NCBI RefSeq assembly: GCF_000269985.1
Contig: NC_016109.1
Coordinates: 1,488,001-1,552,000, forward strand
Length of the DNA: 64,000 nt
Reading direction: 5' to 3'
DNA from: Kitasatospora setae KM-6054
GTDB taxonomy: Bacteria; Actinomycetota; Actinomycetes; Streptomycetales; Streptomycetaceae
Shown here piece by piece: positions 46,093 through 59,708 of the stretch. Position 1 is the first letter of the stretch; each line of letters begins with the position of its first letter. Under the pieces are notes generated by a model that saw only the letters and a program-made list of their open reading frames with translations, was not told the DNA's origin and did no database searches. The translations under genes and the position numbers were made by a program.

Positions 46093-46338
46093 ATGACCGC
46101 GACCGACACCCCGATGAACCTGACCCGCGCCGCGCACGTCGGCATCTCCGTCTCCGACCTGGACGCCGTCCACCGCCGGATGCGGGACGCCGGGTACGAC
46201 TTCCTCGGCGACGCCTACACCTTCCTCCCGGGCGAGGTCACCCCGGACGCCGCCCTCGGCACCAAGGTCGCCTACTTCAACGACCCGGACGGCACCAACC
46301 TGGAGATCATCCAGCCCAAGGGCGGCTTCGCCAACTGA
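46093..46338 (+). CDS. Shortened VOC (glyoxalase-like) protein
   Basis: An 81-residue protein beginning RAAHVGISVSDLD, the first strand of a VOC domain, but continuing at once into AVHRRMRDAGYDF, which in full VOC proteins belongs to the second beta-alpha module some 45 residues later. The end (DPDGTNLEIIQPKGG) is a normal VOC terminus with a metal-binding Glu. VOC domains usually have 115-140 residues, so I read this as an internal deletion, perhaps through repeated DLD codons. The frame is intact and may still be made, but a working enzyme is doubtful. Confidence 0.65.
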   Translation: MTATDTPMNLTRAAHVGISVSDLDAVHRRMRDAGYDFLGDAYTFLPGEVTPDAALGTKVAYFNDPDGTNLEIIQPKGGFAN

Positions 46339-46374
46339 GGCCCCACCCGCCCTCCGCGCCCGACCGCCCGCGCC

Positions 46375-48501
46375 TCAGCCGATGTCCGTCGGATCGACCC
46401 GGATCCGCACCGTCTCCGCCCCCCGCAACGCCAGCCGCGCGATCTGCGCCGCCTTCAGCGCGGACGCCAGCGCGGCCCCCTGCCCCGGCGCGACCCGCAC
46501 CAGCGCACGCTCCAGCCCGTCCTCCCGCGCCCCCCCGGGCCCGCCCGCCCCCGGGAGACCGCCCCCGCCGCCCCCGCCGCCCCCGAAGACCGGCACCGGC
46601 ACCGGCCCCAGCACGTCCGCCCCCGCCGGCAGCCGCAGCAGCCCCAGCAGGTCGGCGACCGCCCGCGCCGAGCCGGTGACCGAGGCCATCCGGGAGACCG
46701 GCGGGAAGCGCAGTTCCTCCCGCTCGTCGAGTTCCGTCCCGGCGTGCCCGGCCGGGTCCCACCGCACCAGTGCCTGGACGGGCCGGGCCGCCGCCTCCGC
46801 GACGACCACGACCGTGCCGCCGTCGCCCGCCGGGCGGACCAGCGCGGCGGCGGTCAGCCAGCGCCGCACGGTCTCCTCGCCGGCCCGCAGGTCGGGCCGG
46901 TTGAGCAGGGCCCAGCCGTCCAGCAGCAGCGCGGCCGCGTAGCCGGGGCCGTCGGCGACGGGTTCGGCGCCGGGCGTGGCGAGCACCAGCGCGGGCGTGC
47001 CGGGCACGGTCGCGAGCACGGCGTCCCGCCCGGAGGTGCGGACGGGGACGCGCGGGAACGCCTTGCCGAGTTCCTCCGCGGTCCGCCGCACGCCGACGAC
47101 CGCGGCCCGCAGCCGGAACGAGCCGCACTCGACGCAGTGCCAGTCGTGCTCCTCGGTGCCGCACCAGGCGCAGCGCAGCGCGCTGTCCGCCGCGGGCGAC
47201 TCCAGCGGGCCGCCGCAGGCCCGGCAGCGGGCGGTCTCCCGGCAGCGCGCGCAGGCCAGCCGGGGCGCGTAGCCCCTGCGCGGGACCTGGATCAGCACCG
47301 GGCCGCGGGTGAGCGCCTCCCGGGCGGTCTCCCAGGCGACCGAGGGCAGCCGGGCGGCCTGCGCGGCGCCGTCCCGCGCCTGGTCGTACTCGGTGACGGT
47401 GCGCACCCGGGGCGCGGTCAGCCGGACGGTCTCGCGGTCGGCCGCCAGCGGGCGGGCCCAGCCGGAGCGCAGCAGTTGCGCGGCCTCGACCGTCATCGAG
47501 ACACCGCCCAGCAGCATCGCGGCGCCCTCCTCGGCGGCCCGCAGCAGCGCCACCTCGCGGACGTGCGGGTAGGGGGCGTTGGGGTCGCCGTGGCTGCTGT
47601 CGCCGTCCGACCAGACCACCAGCAGGCCGAGGTCGCGGACCGGGGCGAACACCGCCGCCCGGGTGCCGATCGCGGCGCGCACCGAGCCGCGGCTGACCGC
47701 GAGCCAGCGCCGGTAGCGCTCCTGCGGGCCCGCCTCGGCGGCCAGCACGGCGTGCCGGCCCTCGCCGAGCAGGTCGCGCAGCGCCGCGTCGACCCGGGCG
47801 ACGGCCCGCCCGTCGGGCAGCACGACCAGCGCGCCGCGCCCGGCGGCGAGGGCGGCGGCGACGGCCCGGGCGATCTCGGCGGGCCATTCGGGCCCGGGCA
47901 GCGCCGTCCAGACCGCGCGCGGCGCGTGCCCGCCGGCCAGCGAGGCGAGGAACTCGGGGCCGTGCGCGTACCGCTGCCAGCTGCCGGGCGCGGGGGCCGG
48001 GGGCGGCGGCAGCGGGCGCGGCGAGGGCTCGCTCTCGGCGCCGGCGTGCCGGGGCGGGACGGCGAGTTGCAGCACGTCCGCGAGCGTCCCGGCGTAGCGG
48101 TCGGCGACGGCCCGGCAGAGCCGCAGCAGCCGGGAGGTGAGCACCTGTTCGGGGGAGAGCACCCGGGCCAGCGGGGCCAGCGGGCCGGCGTAGTCGGAGT
48201 CGTCCCGCCGTTCGACGATGAACCCGTCGTGCAGCGTGCCGCCCTCGCGCCGCCCGTGCGCGCCGACCCGCCCGCCGAACCGCACCCGGACCCGGACGCC
48301 CGGGCGGGCGTCGGCGGACATCGCCTCCGGCACCGCGTAGTCGAAGTACTGGTCGAGGCTCAGCACGCCCTTGTCGACCAGCACCCGGGCCACCGGCTGC
48401 CGTTCGGCGAGCACGACGCCGCGCGCGGCCCGCGGCTTCGCCCGGCGCACCGTCTCCCGGATGAACGCCAACTGCTCCCCGGTGCCGTCCGCGCTGCTCA
48501 C
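46375..48501 (-). CDS. priA: Primosomal protein PriA (actinobacterial, helicase motifs degenerate)
   Basis: A 708-residue replication-restart protein. The N-terminal domain (ARVLVDKGVLSLDQYFDYAVP) recognises forked DNA. A Cys-rich zinc region (CARCRETARCRACGG followed by CAWC and CVEC) sits in the helicase core. The Walker A GKT is missing, and where a DEEH box is expected the chain reads WSDGDSSHG, as known for actinobacterial PriA; it probably loads the replisome without unwinding DNA. A ten-glycine run near residue 640 is unusual. GTG 48501 is chosen. It follows metK after a terminator. Confidence 0.92.
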   Translation of the reverse strand: MSSADGTGEQLAFIRETVRRAKPRAARGVVLAERQPVARVLVDKGVLSLDQYFDYAVPEAMSADARPGVRVRVRFGGRVGAHGRREGGTLHDGFIVERRDDSDYAGPLAPLARVLSPEQVLTSRLLRLCRAVADRYAGTLADVLQLAVPPRHAGAESEPSPRPLPPPPAPAPGSWQRYAHGPEFLASLAGGHAPRAVWTALPGPEWPAEIARAVAAALAAGRGALVVLPDGRAVARVDAALRDLLGEGRHAVLAAEAGPQERYRRWLAVSRGSVRAAIGTRAAVFAPVRDLGLLVVWSDGDSSHGDPNAPYPHVREVALLRAAEEGAAMLLGGVSMTVEAAQLLRSGWARPLAADRETVRLTAPRVRTVTEYDQARDGAAQAARLPSVAWETAREALTRGPVLIQVPRRGYAPRLACARCRETARCRACGGPLESPAADSALRCAWCGTEEHDWHCVECGSFRLRAAVVGVRRTAEELGKAFPRVPVRTSGRDAVLATVPGTPALVLATPGAEPVADGPGYAAALLLDGWALLNRPDLRAGEETVRRWLTAAALVRPAGDGGTVVVVAEAAARPVQALVRWDPAGHAGTELDEREELRFPPVSRMASVTGSARAVADLLGLLRLPAGADVLGPVPVPVFGGGGGGGGGLPGAGGPGGAREDGLERALVRVAPGQGAALASALKAAQIARLALRGAETVRIRVDPTDIG

Positions 48502-48555
48502 GCCCCCCAACCTAGCGGACCCCGCCGACAACCCCGGCGACCCCGGCAGCACGAC

Positions 48556-48597
48556 GGAGCCGTCCGCCGGGGAGGTGACTCCCCGGCGGACGGCTCC
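48556..48597 (-). terminator. Strong terminator between metK and priA
   Basis: A perfect 18-bp inverted repeat (48556-48573 with 48580-48597), 6-nt loop, starting 16 nt after the metK stop. It should separate metK from priA transcription. Confidence 0.85.
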
Positions 48598-48613
48598 CGG
48601 AACAGCAGCGGAC

Positions 48614-49822
48614 TCAGCCCGCGACAGCGGCCTTCAGCGCCTCGGCGCGGTCGGTGCGCTCCCAGGTGAAGTCCGGCAGCTCGCGGCCGAAGTGGCCGTA
48701 CGCGGCGGTCTGGGCGTAGATCGGCCGCAGCAGGTCGAGGTCGCGGATGATCGCGGCCGGGCGGAGGTCGAAGACCCGGGTGACGGCTTCCTGGATCTTC
48801 AGGACGGGCGCGGTCTCGGTGCCGAAGGTCTCGACGAACAGGCCGACCGGCTCGGCCTTGCCGATCGCGTACGCGACCTGGACCTCGGCGCGGGTGGCCA
48901 GGCCGGCCGCGACGATGTTCTTGGCGACCCAGCGCATCGCGTACGCGGCGGAGCGGTCGACCTTGGACGGGTCCTTGCCGGAGAACGCGCCGCCGCCGTG
49001 GCGGGCCATGCCGCCGTAGGTGTCGATGATGATCTTGCGGCCGGTGAGGCCGGCGTCGCCCATCGGGCCGCCGATCTCGAAGCGCCCGGTCGGGTTGACC
49101 AGCAGCCGGTAGCCCTCGGTGACCAGCTTGATGCCCTGCTCGGCCAGCGCCTTGAGCTCCGGCTCGACCACGAACTCCCGGATGTCGGGGGTCAGCAGCG
49201 AGTCCAGGTCGATGTCCGAGGCGTGCTGCGAGGAGACCACCACGGTGTCCAGCCGCACGGCGCGGTCGCCGTCGTACTCGATGGTGACCTGGGTCTTGCC
49301 GTCGGGGCGCAGGTACGGGATGGTCCCGTTCTTGCGGACCTCGGTCAGCCGGCGGGAGAGCCGGTGCGCCAGCGTGATCGGCAGCGGCATCAGCTCGGGG
49401 GTGTCGTCGCACGCGTAGCCGAACATCAGGCCCTGGTCGCCCGCGCCCTGCCGGTCCAGCTCGTCGTCGTCGCCCTCGACGCGGTGCTCGTGGGCGGTGT
49501 CCACGCCCTGCGCGATGTCCGGGGACTGCGCGCCGATCGAGACCGAGACGCCGCAGGAGGCGCCGTCGAAGCCCTTCTTGGACGAGTCGTAGCCGATCTC
49601 CAGGATCTTCTCGCGGACGAGCTGGGCGATCGGCGCGTACGCCTTGGTGGTGACCTCGCCGGCGATGTGCACCAGGCCGGTGGTGATCAGGGTCTCCACG
49701 GCGACCCGGGAGGTCGGGTCGTCCTTCAGGAGGGCGTCCAGGATGGTGTCGCTGATCTGGTCAGCGATCTTGTCGGGGTGTCCCTCGGTCACGGACTCCG
49801 AGGTGAACAGGCGGCGAGACAC
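48614..49822 (-). CDS. metK: S-adenosylmethionine synthetase
   Basis: A 402-residue enzyme making SAM from Met and [27 protein letters not shown], the flexible loop and [20 protein letters not shown] are the family signatures with ATP- and metal-binding residues intact. GTG at 49822 has AGGGAG 4 nt upstream. A 247-bp gap to coaBC probably holds its own promoter; I see no SAM riboswitch there. SAM level affects antibiotic production in streptomycetes. Confidence 0.96.
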   Translation of the reverse strand: MSRRLFTSESVTEGHPDKIADQISDTILDALLKDDPTSRVAVETLITTGLVHIAGEVTTKAYAPIAQLVREKILEIGYDSSKKGFDGASCGVSVSIGAQSPDIAQGVDTAHEHRVEGDDDELDRQGAGDQGLMFGYACDDTPELMPLPITLAHRLSRRLTEVRKNGTIPYLRPDGKTQVTIEYDGDRAVRLDTVVVSSQHASDIDLDSLLTPDIREFVVEPELKALAEQGIKLVTEGYRLLVNPTGRFEIGGPMGDAGLTGRKIIIDTYGGMARHGGGAFSGKDPSKVDRSAAYAMRWVAKNIVAAGLATRAEVQVAYAIGKAEPVGLFVETFGTETAPVLKIQEAVTRVFDLRPAAIIRDLDLLRPIYAQTAAYGHFGRELPDFTWERTDRAEALKAAVAG

Positions 49823-50069
49823 AGCGCTCCCTGGGGTTGCAGCGGCTGCTGACTGAATGCGCTCGGAAGTCCCGAGGCATCCGGAAAGACTTGATTCCTG
49901 GTGTGGAGTGTAACGGTCGGCTACCGATCGCGGGGGCTCCCCTGCGAGGTCCGTCGTGTCCGCGACGCGAATCACACCGCCCGGATCGCCGCCGCTCAGC
50001 GCGGGTGATCACCGGGCGGTCCGCCGCAGGGGGCGCCAACTGGCCGAGTGAGCAGGGCTGTTGTCCCGC

Positions 50070-51296
50070 TCAGTGCTCCGTCTCGGCGCTGTGGCGGGGC
50101 AGTCGGGCGACCACCTGGTCCCAGATCGCGTCCGCCAGGATGTCCTTCGGACCGTCCGCGATGTGGACCTCGGTGCCGTCCGCGCCGAGCAGGACGGCGC
50201 TGTTGGTGTCCTGGCCGAACGCCTTGCCGTCGCCGACCTCGTTGACCACCAGCAGGTCACAGCCCTTGCGGGCGAGCTTGGCCCGGCCGTTGGCCAGCAC
50301 GTCGTCGGTCTCGGCGGCGAAGCCGACCACCAGCTGCCCGTCGTGGGCCCGGTCGGCCGCGACCTCGGCCAGGATGTCGGGGTTGCGGACCAGCGCGATC
50401 GGCGCGGGCTCGATCCCGTCGACCTTCTTGATCTTGCCGCTGGCGTACTCGGCGGGGCGGAAGTCGGCGACGGCGGCGGCCATCACCACCGCGTCGGCGT
50501 CCTCGGCGGCCCGCAGCACCGCCTCGCGCAGCTGCCGCGCGGTGCCGGCCCGGACGACGTCGACCCCGGCCGGGGCGGGCAGCTCGGTGTTGGCGGCGAC
50601 CAGGGTGACCCGGGCGCCGCGGGCCGCGGCGGTGGCGGCCAGCGCGTAGCCCTGCTTGCCGGAGGAGCGGTTGCCGAGGAAGCGCACCGGGTCGAGCGGC
50701 TCGCGGGTGCCGCCCGCCGAGACCACCACGTGCCGGCCCGCCAGGTCCCGCTCCAGCGCGCCGCGCTGGAGCACCCGGCGGCAGAGCGCGAAGATCTCGC
50801 CCGGGTCGGGCAGCCGGCCCTTGCCGGTGTCGACACCGGTGAGCCGGCCCACCGCGGGCTCGATCACGATCGCGCCGCGCCGCCGCAGCGTGGCCACGTT
50901 CTCCTGGGTGGCCGGGTGCTCCCACATCTCGGTGTGCATCGCGGGCGCGAACACCACCGGACAGCGCGCCGTCAGCAGCGTGTTGGTCAGCAGGTCGTCC
51001 GCCATCCCGTGGGCGGCCTTCGCCAGCAGGTCTGCGGTGGCCGGGGCGACCACCACCAGGTCCGCCTGCTGCCCGATCCGCACGTGCGGGACCTCGTGCA
51101 CCCGCTCCCAGGTCTCGGTCGCCGCCGGCCGCCCGGAGAGCGCCGCCCAGGTCGCCTCGCCGACGAAGTGCAGCGCCGCCGCGGTCGGCACCACCGTCAC
51201 CTCGTGCCCGGACTCGCTGAACCTCCGCAGCAGCTCACAGGCTTTGTACGCGGCGATCCCGCCGCTCACCCCGAGGACCACACGGGACGCGTTCAT
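50070..51296 (-). CDS. coaBC: Bifunctional phosphopantothenoylcysteine synthetase/decarboxylase
   Basis: A 408-residue flavoprotein (Dfp) performing steps 2 and 3 of CoA synthesis. The CoaC part (1-180) has VVLGVSGGIAAYKACELLR and APAMHTEMWEHPAT, the substrate-recognition clamp with His where many bacteria have Asn. The CoaB part (190-400) has SAGGTREPLDPVRFLGN, AAAVADFRP and the KIKK lysines. Length is normal. It is downstream of rpoZ after a hairpin. Confidence 0.95.
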   Translation of the reverse strand: MNASRVVLGVSGGIAAYKACELLRRFSESGHEVTVVPTAAALHFVGEATWAALSGRPAATETWERVHEVPHVRIGQQADLVVVAPATADLLAKAAHGMADDLLTNTLLTARCPVVFAPAMHTEMWEHPATQENVATLRRRGAIVIEPAVGRLTGVDTGKGRLPDPGEIFALCRRVLQRGALERDLAGRHVVVSAGGTREPLDPVRFLGNRSSGKQGYALAATAAARGARVTLVAANTELPAPAGVDVVRAGTARQLREAVLRAAEDADAVVMAAAVADFRPAEYASGKIKKVDGIEPAPIALVRNPDILAEVAADRAHDGQLVVGFAAETDDVLANGRAKLARKGCDLLVVNEVGDGKAFGQDTNSAVLLGADGTEVHIADGPKDILADAIWDQVVARLPRHSAETEH

Positions 51297-51426
51297 GACG
51301 GTCGGCTCTCCTTCACCACGGCGCTTGCGACGGACTCGCGCCCACCTTACGACCCCTCAGCGAGGCGTCGCGACGTGTCACCGGGCACACCGCGCGGGCT
51401 CCCGCACCCCCGGATCCCGCGAACGG

Positions 51427-51473
51427 CGCAGGGCCCGCCCCGGCCGCCCTGCGGCGTCGGAACGGGCCCTGCG
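51427..51473 (-). terminator. Terminator after rpoZ
   Basis: 11-bp arms (51427-51437 with 51463-51473) lie 14 nt past the rpoZ stop, with a further GC-rich inner stem. It probably lowers read-through into coaBC. Confidence 0.65.
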
Positions 51474-51487
51474 GTGGCTCTCGGGGC

Positions 51488-51754
51488 TCAGACGCCCTCG
51501 ACCGCCTCGGCGGTGAGCAGGCCGGCGTTGATCTCGCGCAGCGCGATCGACAGCGGCTTCTCGTGCACGTGGGTGTCGACCAGCGGGCCGACGTACTCCA
51601 GCAGGCCCTCGCCCAGCTGCGAGTAGTACGCGTTGATCTGGCGGGCGCGCTTGGCCGCGTAGATCACCAGGCTGTACTTGGAGTCGGTGGCCTCGAGCAG
51701 CTCGTCGATCGGCGGGTTGATGATGCCCTCGGGCGCGGTCATCGAAGAGGACAC
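51488..51754 (-). CDS. rpoZ: RNA polymerase omega subunit
   Basis: An 88-residue omega subunit that helps assemble beta' into RNA polymerase. [20 protein letters not shown] and [12 protein letters not shown] are the conserved contact helices. GTG 51754 gives the usual streptomycete length. In Streptomyces, loss of rpoZ impairs differentiation and antibiotic production. It sits between gmk and coaBC in the conserved order. Confidence 0.95.
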   Translation of the reverse strand: MSSSMTAPEGIINPPIDELLEATDSKYSLVIYAAKRARQINAYYSQLGEGLLEYVGPLVDTHVHEKPLSIALREINAGLLTAEAVEGV

Positions 51755-51834
51755 GCTGAACCTTCCGAAGTGGTTTTGTCAGGACCTGTGTCGCAGGACC
51801 CAGATCCCGGACCGGCTGGGTGCAGCCGATCAGG

Positions 51835-52392
51835 TCAGGCTACACCGAGCAAGGCTAGCAGTTCGGCCGCCACCTGCTCGACGGAGGTGTTGACCAGCGT
51901 CGTGTCGAACTCCGCCTCGGCCGCCAGCTCGACCTTCGCCGCCGCCAGCCGCTCGTCGATGACGTCCTGCGACTCGGTGCCCCGGCCGGTGAGCCGGCGC
52001 ACCAGCTCCTCCCAGCTCGGCGGTGCCAGGAAGACCAGCTGGGCCTCCGGCATCGACTCCTTGACCTGCCGGGCGCCCTGGAGGTCGATCTCCAGCAGCA
52101 CCGGCTCGCCCTTGTCGAGCTTGTCCAGCACCGCCTGCCGCGGCGTGCCGTACCGGTTCCCGGCGAAGACCGCCCACTCCAGCAGCTCGCCGTTGGCCAC
52201 CAGCTTGTCGAACTGCTCGTGGTCGACGAAGTGGTACTGCACACCGTCGCGCTCACCGGGGCGCGGGTGCCGGGTCGTCGCCGACACCGACAGCCAGACC
52301 TCGGGGAACTGCTTCCTCATATGAGCGACGACCGTGCTCTTGCCGACCCCGGAGGGGCCGGAGAGCACGGTCAGCCGCGGACGCTCACTCAT
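51835..52392 (-). CDS. gmk: Guanylate kinase
   Basis: A 185-residue kinase converting GMP to [15 protein letters not shown] is the P-loop; [20 protein letters not shown] carries GMP-binding residues; [11 protein letters not shown] and [10 protein letters not shown] complete the fold. It is preceded by mihF, as in other actinobacteria, and followed by rpoZ after 80 bp. Confidence 0.95.
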   Translation of the reverse strand: MSERPRLTVLSGPSGVGKSTVVAHMRKQFPEVWLSVSATTRHPRPGERDGVQYHFVDHEQFDKLVANGELLEWAVFAGNRYGTPRQAVLDKLDKGEPVLLEIDLQGARQVKESMPEAQLVFLAPPSWEELVRRLTGRGTESQDVIDERLAAAKVELAAEAEFDTTLVNTSVEQVAAELLALLGVA

Positions 52393-52440
52393 GTACCGAT
52401 TATCCCGGATCGCGGACGTTCCGCTGACACCGGCCTCCGT

Positions 52441-52767
52441 TCAGGAGGCGGCGCCGCCGAACTCCCGCTCCAGGGAAGCGATCTGGTTCGTACCGAGGCC
52501 GCGCACGCGACGGCTCTCGGAGATGCCCAGGCGCTCCATGATCTGCTTGGCGCGCACCTTGCCGACGCCCGGCAGGGACTCCAGCAGAGCGGAGACCTTC
52601 ATCTTGCCGATGACCTCGTCATCGGACTTGCCGGCCTTGATGACGTCGTGCAGCGAGGCGCCCGAGTGCTTCAGCCGGTTCTTGACGTCAGCGCGCTTCC
52701 GGCGAGCCTCGGCGGCCTTGGCGAGCGCGGCGGTGCGCTGTTCGGGAGTAAGGGGCGGAAGAGCCAC
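52441..52767 (-). CDS. mihF: Actinobacterial integration host factor
   Basis: A 108-residue nucleoid protein. VKNRLKHSGASLHDVIKAG and LESLPGVGKVRAKQIMERL (a helix-two-turn-helix DNA-binding motif) identify the Streptomyces sIHF / mycobacterial mIHF family, unrelated to E. coli IHF. It bends DNA and affects sporulation and secondary metabolism. GTG at 52767 (ALPPLTPEQ next) has GAGGTG upstream and matches the usual N-terminus. It is upstream of gmk. Confidence 0.95.
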   Translation of the reverse strand: MALPPLTPEQRTAALAKAAEARRKRADVKNRLKHSGASLHDVIKAGKSDDEVIGKMKVSALLESLPGVGKVRAKQIMERLGISESRRVRGLGTNQIASLEREFGGAAS

Positions 52768-52999
52768 GCCGTTCACCTCAGGTGTGGATGGAAGGGATGA
52801 GCCATGACTGGGTGGTGCCCGGACGCCACAGGCTCTGACCTGCGGAGGTGGCCGTGACCACCGCCAACTGGCGTCCTACCGCCGGACACTACCCAACTTG
52901 GGCCGCCGCGTCAGGAAAAGAACACGAAAAGTCCAGGTCAGCCGGTGCCGAGCTGGGAGTTTTCCGGTCAAATCAACCGAGTTGGCAACCCCGTACCCA
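52768..52999 (-). promoter_or_regulatory. Intergenic region between pyrF and mihF
   Basis: 232 bp separate the pyrF stop from the mihF start. The part at 52910-52990 is AT-richer than its surroundings (for example AAAAGAACACGAAAAG), suiting a strong promoter for mihF. A clean -10/-35 pair was not identified. Confidence 0.4.
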
Positions 53000-53836
53000 T
53001 CAGTTTGTGACGGCCCTCACATCGTCGACGAACACCTGCGCGGCCTGCCGGAGGGCCTGCACCGACGGCCCGTGCTTGAGCACGTCACGGCTCACCGAGG
53101 GGACGACGTTGCGGACTTGGTCGCCGAAGACGCGCGGCAGGTCGGCCGCGGTGGCACCCTGCGCGCCCACTCCGGGCGCCAGCAGCGGGCCGTTGATCGC
53201 CAGGTCGACGCCCGCGTCGGCGAGCGTCGCGCCGACCACCGCGCCGAACGACCCGAGCGGCTCGGCGCCCGCGTTCTCCGCCGCCAGCCGCCGCAGCACC
53301 GCCTGCGCGACGCTCTGCCCGTCCGCGCCGACCGCGCGCTGCACCTCGTGCCCCTCCGGGTTCGAGGTCAGCGCCAGCGCGAACAGGCCGCAGCCGTTGG
53401 CGTGCGCCAGGTCGACGGCCGGCTGCAGCGAGCCGAAGCCCAGGTACGGGCTGACGGTCAGCGCGTCCGAGAACAGCGGGCTGTCCGGCGCCAGGAAGGT
53501 CTCCGCGTACGCGGCCATGGTCGAGCCGATGTCGCCGCGCTTGGCGTCCATCAGCACCAGCGCCCCGGCCTCCCGGGCCTCCGCCACCGAGCGCTCCAGC
53601 ACCGCGATGCCGCGGCTGCCGAAGCGCTCGAAGAACGCGGCCTGCGGCTTCAGCACGGCGACCCGGTCGGCCAGCGCCTCGACCACCGTGCGGGAGAACG
53701 TCTCCAGGCCGGCCAGGTCGTCGTTCAGGCCCCACGCGGTGAGCAGCGAGCCGTGCGGGTCGATGCCGACGCAGAGCTGGCCCCGGGTGTCGAGGGCGGT
53801 GCGCAGGCGGGTGCCGAAGGGGGTGGTGTCAGTCAT
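53000..53836 (-). CDS. pyrF: Orotidine 5'-phosphate decarboxylase
   Basis: A 278-residue type 2 OMP decarboxylase, the last step to UMP. VGIDPHGSLL, VLMDAKRGDIGSTM (catalytic Lys-Asp network) and LAINGPLLAPGVGAQGAT (phosphate-gripping segment) are present. ATG 53836. It is 65 nt downstream of pyrD, same transcription unit. Confidence 0.95.
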   Translation of the reverse strand: MTDTTPFGTRLRTALDTRGQLCVGIDPHGSLLTAWGLNDDLAGLETFSRTVVEALADRVAVLKPQAAFFERFGSRGIAVLERSVAEAREAGALVLMDAKRGDIGSTMAAYAETFLAPDSPLFSDALTVSPYLGFGSLQPAVDLAHANGCGLFALALTSNPEGHEVQRAVGADGQSVAQAVLRRLAAENAGAEPLGSFGAVVGATLADAGVDLAINGPLLAPGVGAQGATAADLPRVFGDQVRNVVPSVSRDVLKHGPSVQALRQAAQVFVDDVRAVTN

Positions 53837-53901
53837 CTGCCGTCTTCCGTCGTGTTCGTCGTGTTCCTCGTCGGCGGGGCGCCCCGCCGGGCGTCCGGGG
53901 C

Positions 53902-54999
<1,098 letters not shown>

Positions 55000-55043
55000 C
55001 GCGGGGTGAACCTCCGAGAGCCGAGCCGAGCCGGGACATGGAC

Positions 55044-55082
55044 GTGGGGGGCAGCCGGTGACCGGACCGGCGTGCCCCCCAC
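55044..55082. terminator. Hairpin between carB and pyrD
   Basis: Arms 55044-55059 and 55066-55082 (core GTGGGGGGCA with GCCGGT) pair with one bulge. It lies 45 nt before the pyrD start codon, so it could terminate carB transcripts or attenuate pyrD. Confidence 0.6.
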
Positions 55083-55090
55083 GGTTTCGA

Positions 55091-55255
55091 CCTGGTCCTG
55101 TCCGGTCGATCTTGTCGGATCAGCGCGCGGCGTCGGGCGCCCGGCTGGGAGTGCCGGCCCCACGCCCTCGTACTGGATGTACTTGGGTGTGGGGCCGGTG
55201 CTTCCAGCCGGGATGATCCGGCGTCGCGCGCCCGGCAAGATCGACCGGACAGGGC

Positions 55256-55257
<2 letters not shown>
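55091..55257. repeat. Long palindromic element between carB and pyrD
   Basis: The outer 18-bp arms are perfect (55097-55114 with 55236-55253). The inner arms (about 55141-55168 with 55185-55211) include GCCGGCCCCAC paired with GTGGGGCCGG; a TAC/GTA apex surrounds TGGAT. The middle blocks pair poorly. It abuts the carB stop codon. The layout resembles a BIME- or MITE-like dispersed palindrome; no transposase ORF is inside. Confidence 0.7.
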
Positions 55258-58556
<3,299 letters not shown>

Positions 58557-58564
<8 letters not shown>

Positions 58565-59708
58565 GCTGGCCCTCCATAAGGCTCACGAAGCGGTCGAAGA
58601 GGTAGGCGGCGTCGTGCGGGCCGGCTGCCGCTTCGGGGTGGTACTGCACGCTGAAGGCGGGGATGTCGAGCGCCTGGAGGCCCTCGACCACGTCGTCGTT
58701 GAGGCAGACGTGGGAGACCTCGACCCGCCCGAAGGGGGTGTCGCTCACCTTGTCCAGCGGCGCGTTCACGGCGAAGCCGTGGTTGTGGGCGGTCACCTCG
58801 ACCTTGCCGGTGGTGCGGTCCTGCACCGGCTGGTTGATGCCGCGGTGGCCGTACTTGAGCTTGTAGGTGCCGAAGCCGAGGGCCCGGCCGAGGATCTGGT
58901 TGCCGAAGCAGATGCCGAAGAACGGGGTCTTCTTGGCCAGCACCCCGCGCAGCACCTCGACCTGGTGGTCGGCGGTGGCCGGGTCGCCGGGGCCGTTGGA
59001 GAAGAACACGCCGTCGGGCTGGACGGCGTAGACGTCCTCGACGGTGGAGTTCGCGGGCAGCACGTGCACCTCGATGCCGCGCTCGGCCATCCGCTGCGGG
59101 GTCATGCCCTTGATGCCCAGGTCGACGGCGGCGACGGTGAACTTCTTCTCGCCGATCGCGGGGACGACGTAGGTCTCCTTGGTGGCGACCTCGGCGCACA
59201 GGTCGGCGCCCTTCATCTCCGGGGCCTGCTGCACCTTGGCCAGCAGCTCGGCCTGCTCGGCGAGCGCCGGGCCGGAGAAGATGCCGACCCGCATCGCGCC
59301 GCGCTCGCGCAGGTGGCGGGTGAGCGCGCGGGTGTCGATGCCGCTGATGCCGACGACGCCCTGGCGCTCCAGCTCCTCGTCCAGCGAGCGCTTCGCCCGC
59401 CAGTTGGAGGCGACCCGGGAGGGGTCGCGGACGACGTAGCCGGACACCCAGATCTGCTGCGACTCGTCGTCCTCGTCGTTCCAGCCGGTGTTGCCGATCT
59501 GCGGGGCGGTCATCACGACCACCTGGCGGTGGTAGGACGGGTCGGTCAGGGTCTCCTGGTAGCCGGACATGCCGGTGTTGAAGACCGCCTCGCCGAAGGT
59601 CTCGCCGACCGCGCCGTAGGCCTGGCCGCGGAAGGTCCGGCCGTCCTCCAGGACGAGCACGGCAGGCACGCGCCTGGTGCGCTGCGTGGTGGGGGCAGGT
59701 GCGGTCAT
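58557..59708 (-). CDS. carA: Carbamoyl-phosphate synthase small subunit
   Basis: A 383-residue glutaminase subunit delivering ammonia to CarB. The N-terminal domain starts [18 protein letters not shown]; the class I amidotransferase triad shows as FFGICFGNQ (Cys near residue 267) and FSVQYHPEA (His, Glu). ATG at 59708 overlaps the stop of the PH-like gene (ATGA), and its stop overlaps carB. Confidence 0.96.

Noticed and set aside
49823..50069. SAM riboswitch upstream of metK
   Set aside because: No SAM-I or SAM-II core pairing pattern could be recognised in the 247-bp gap.
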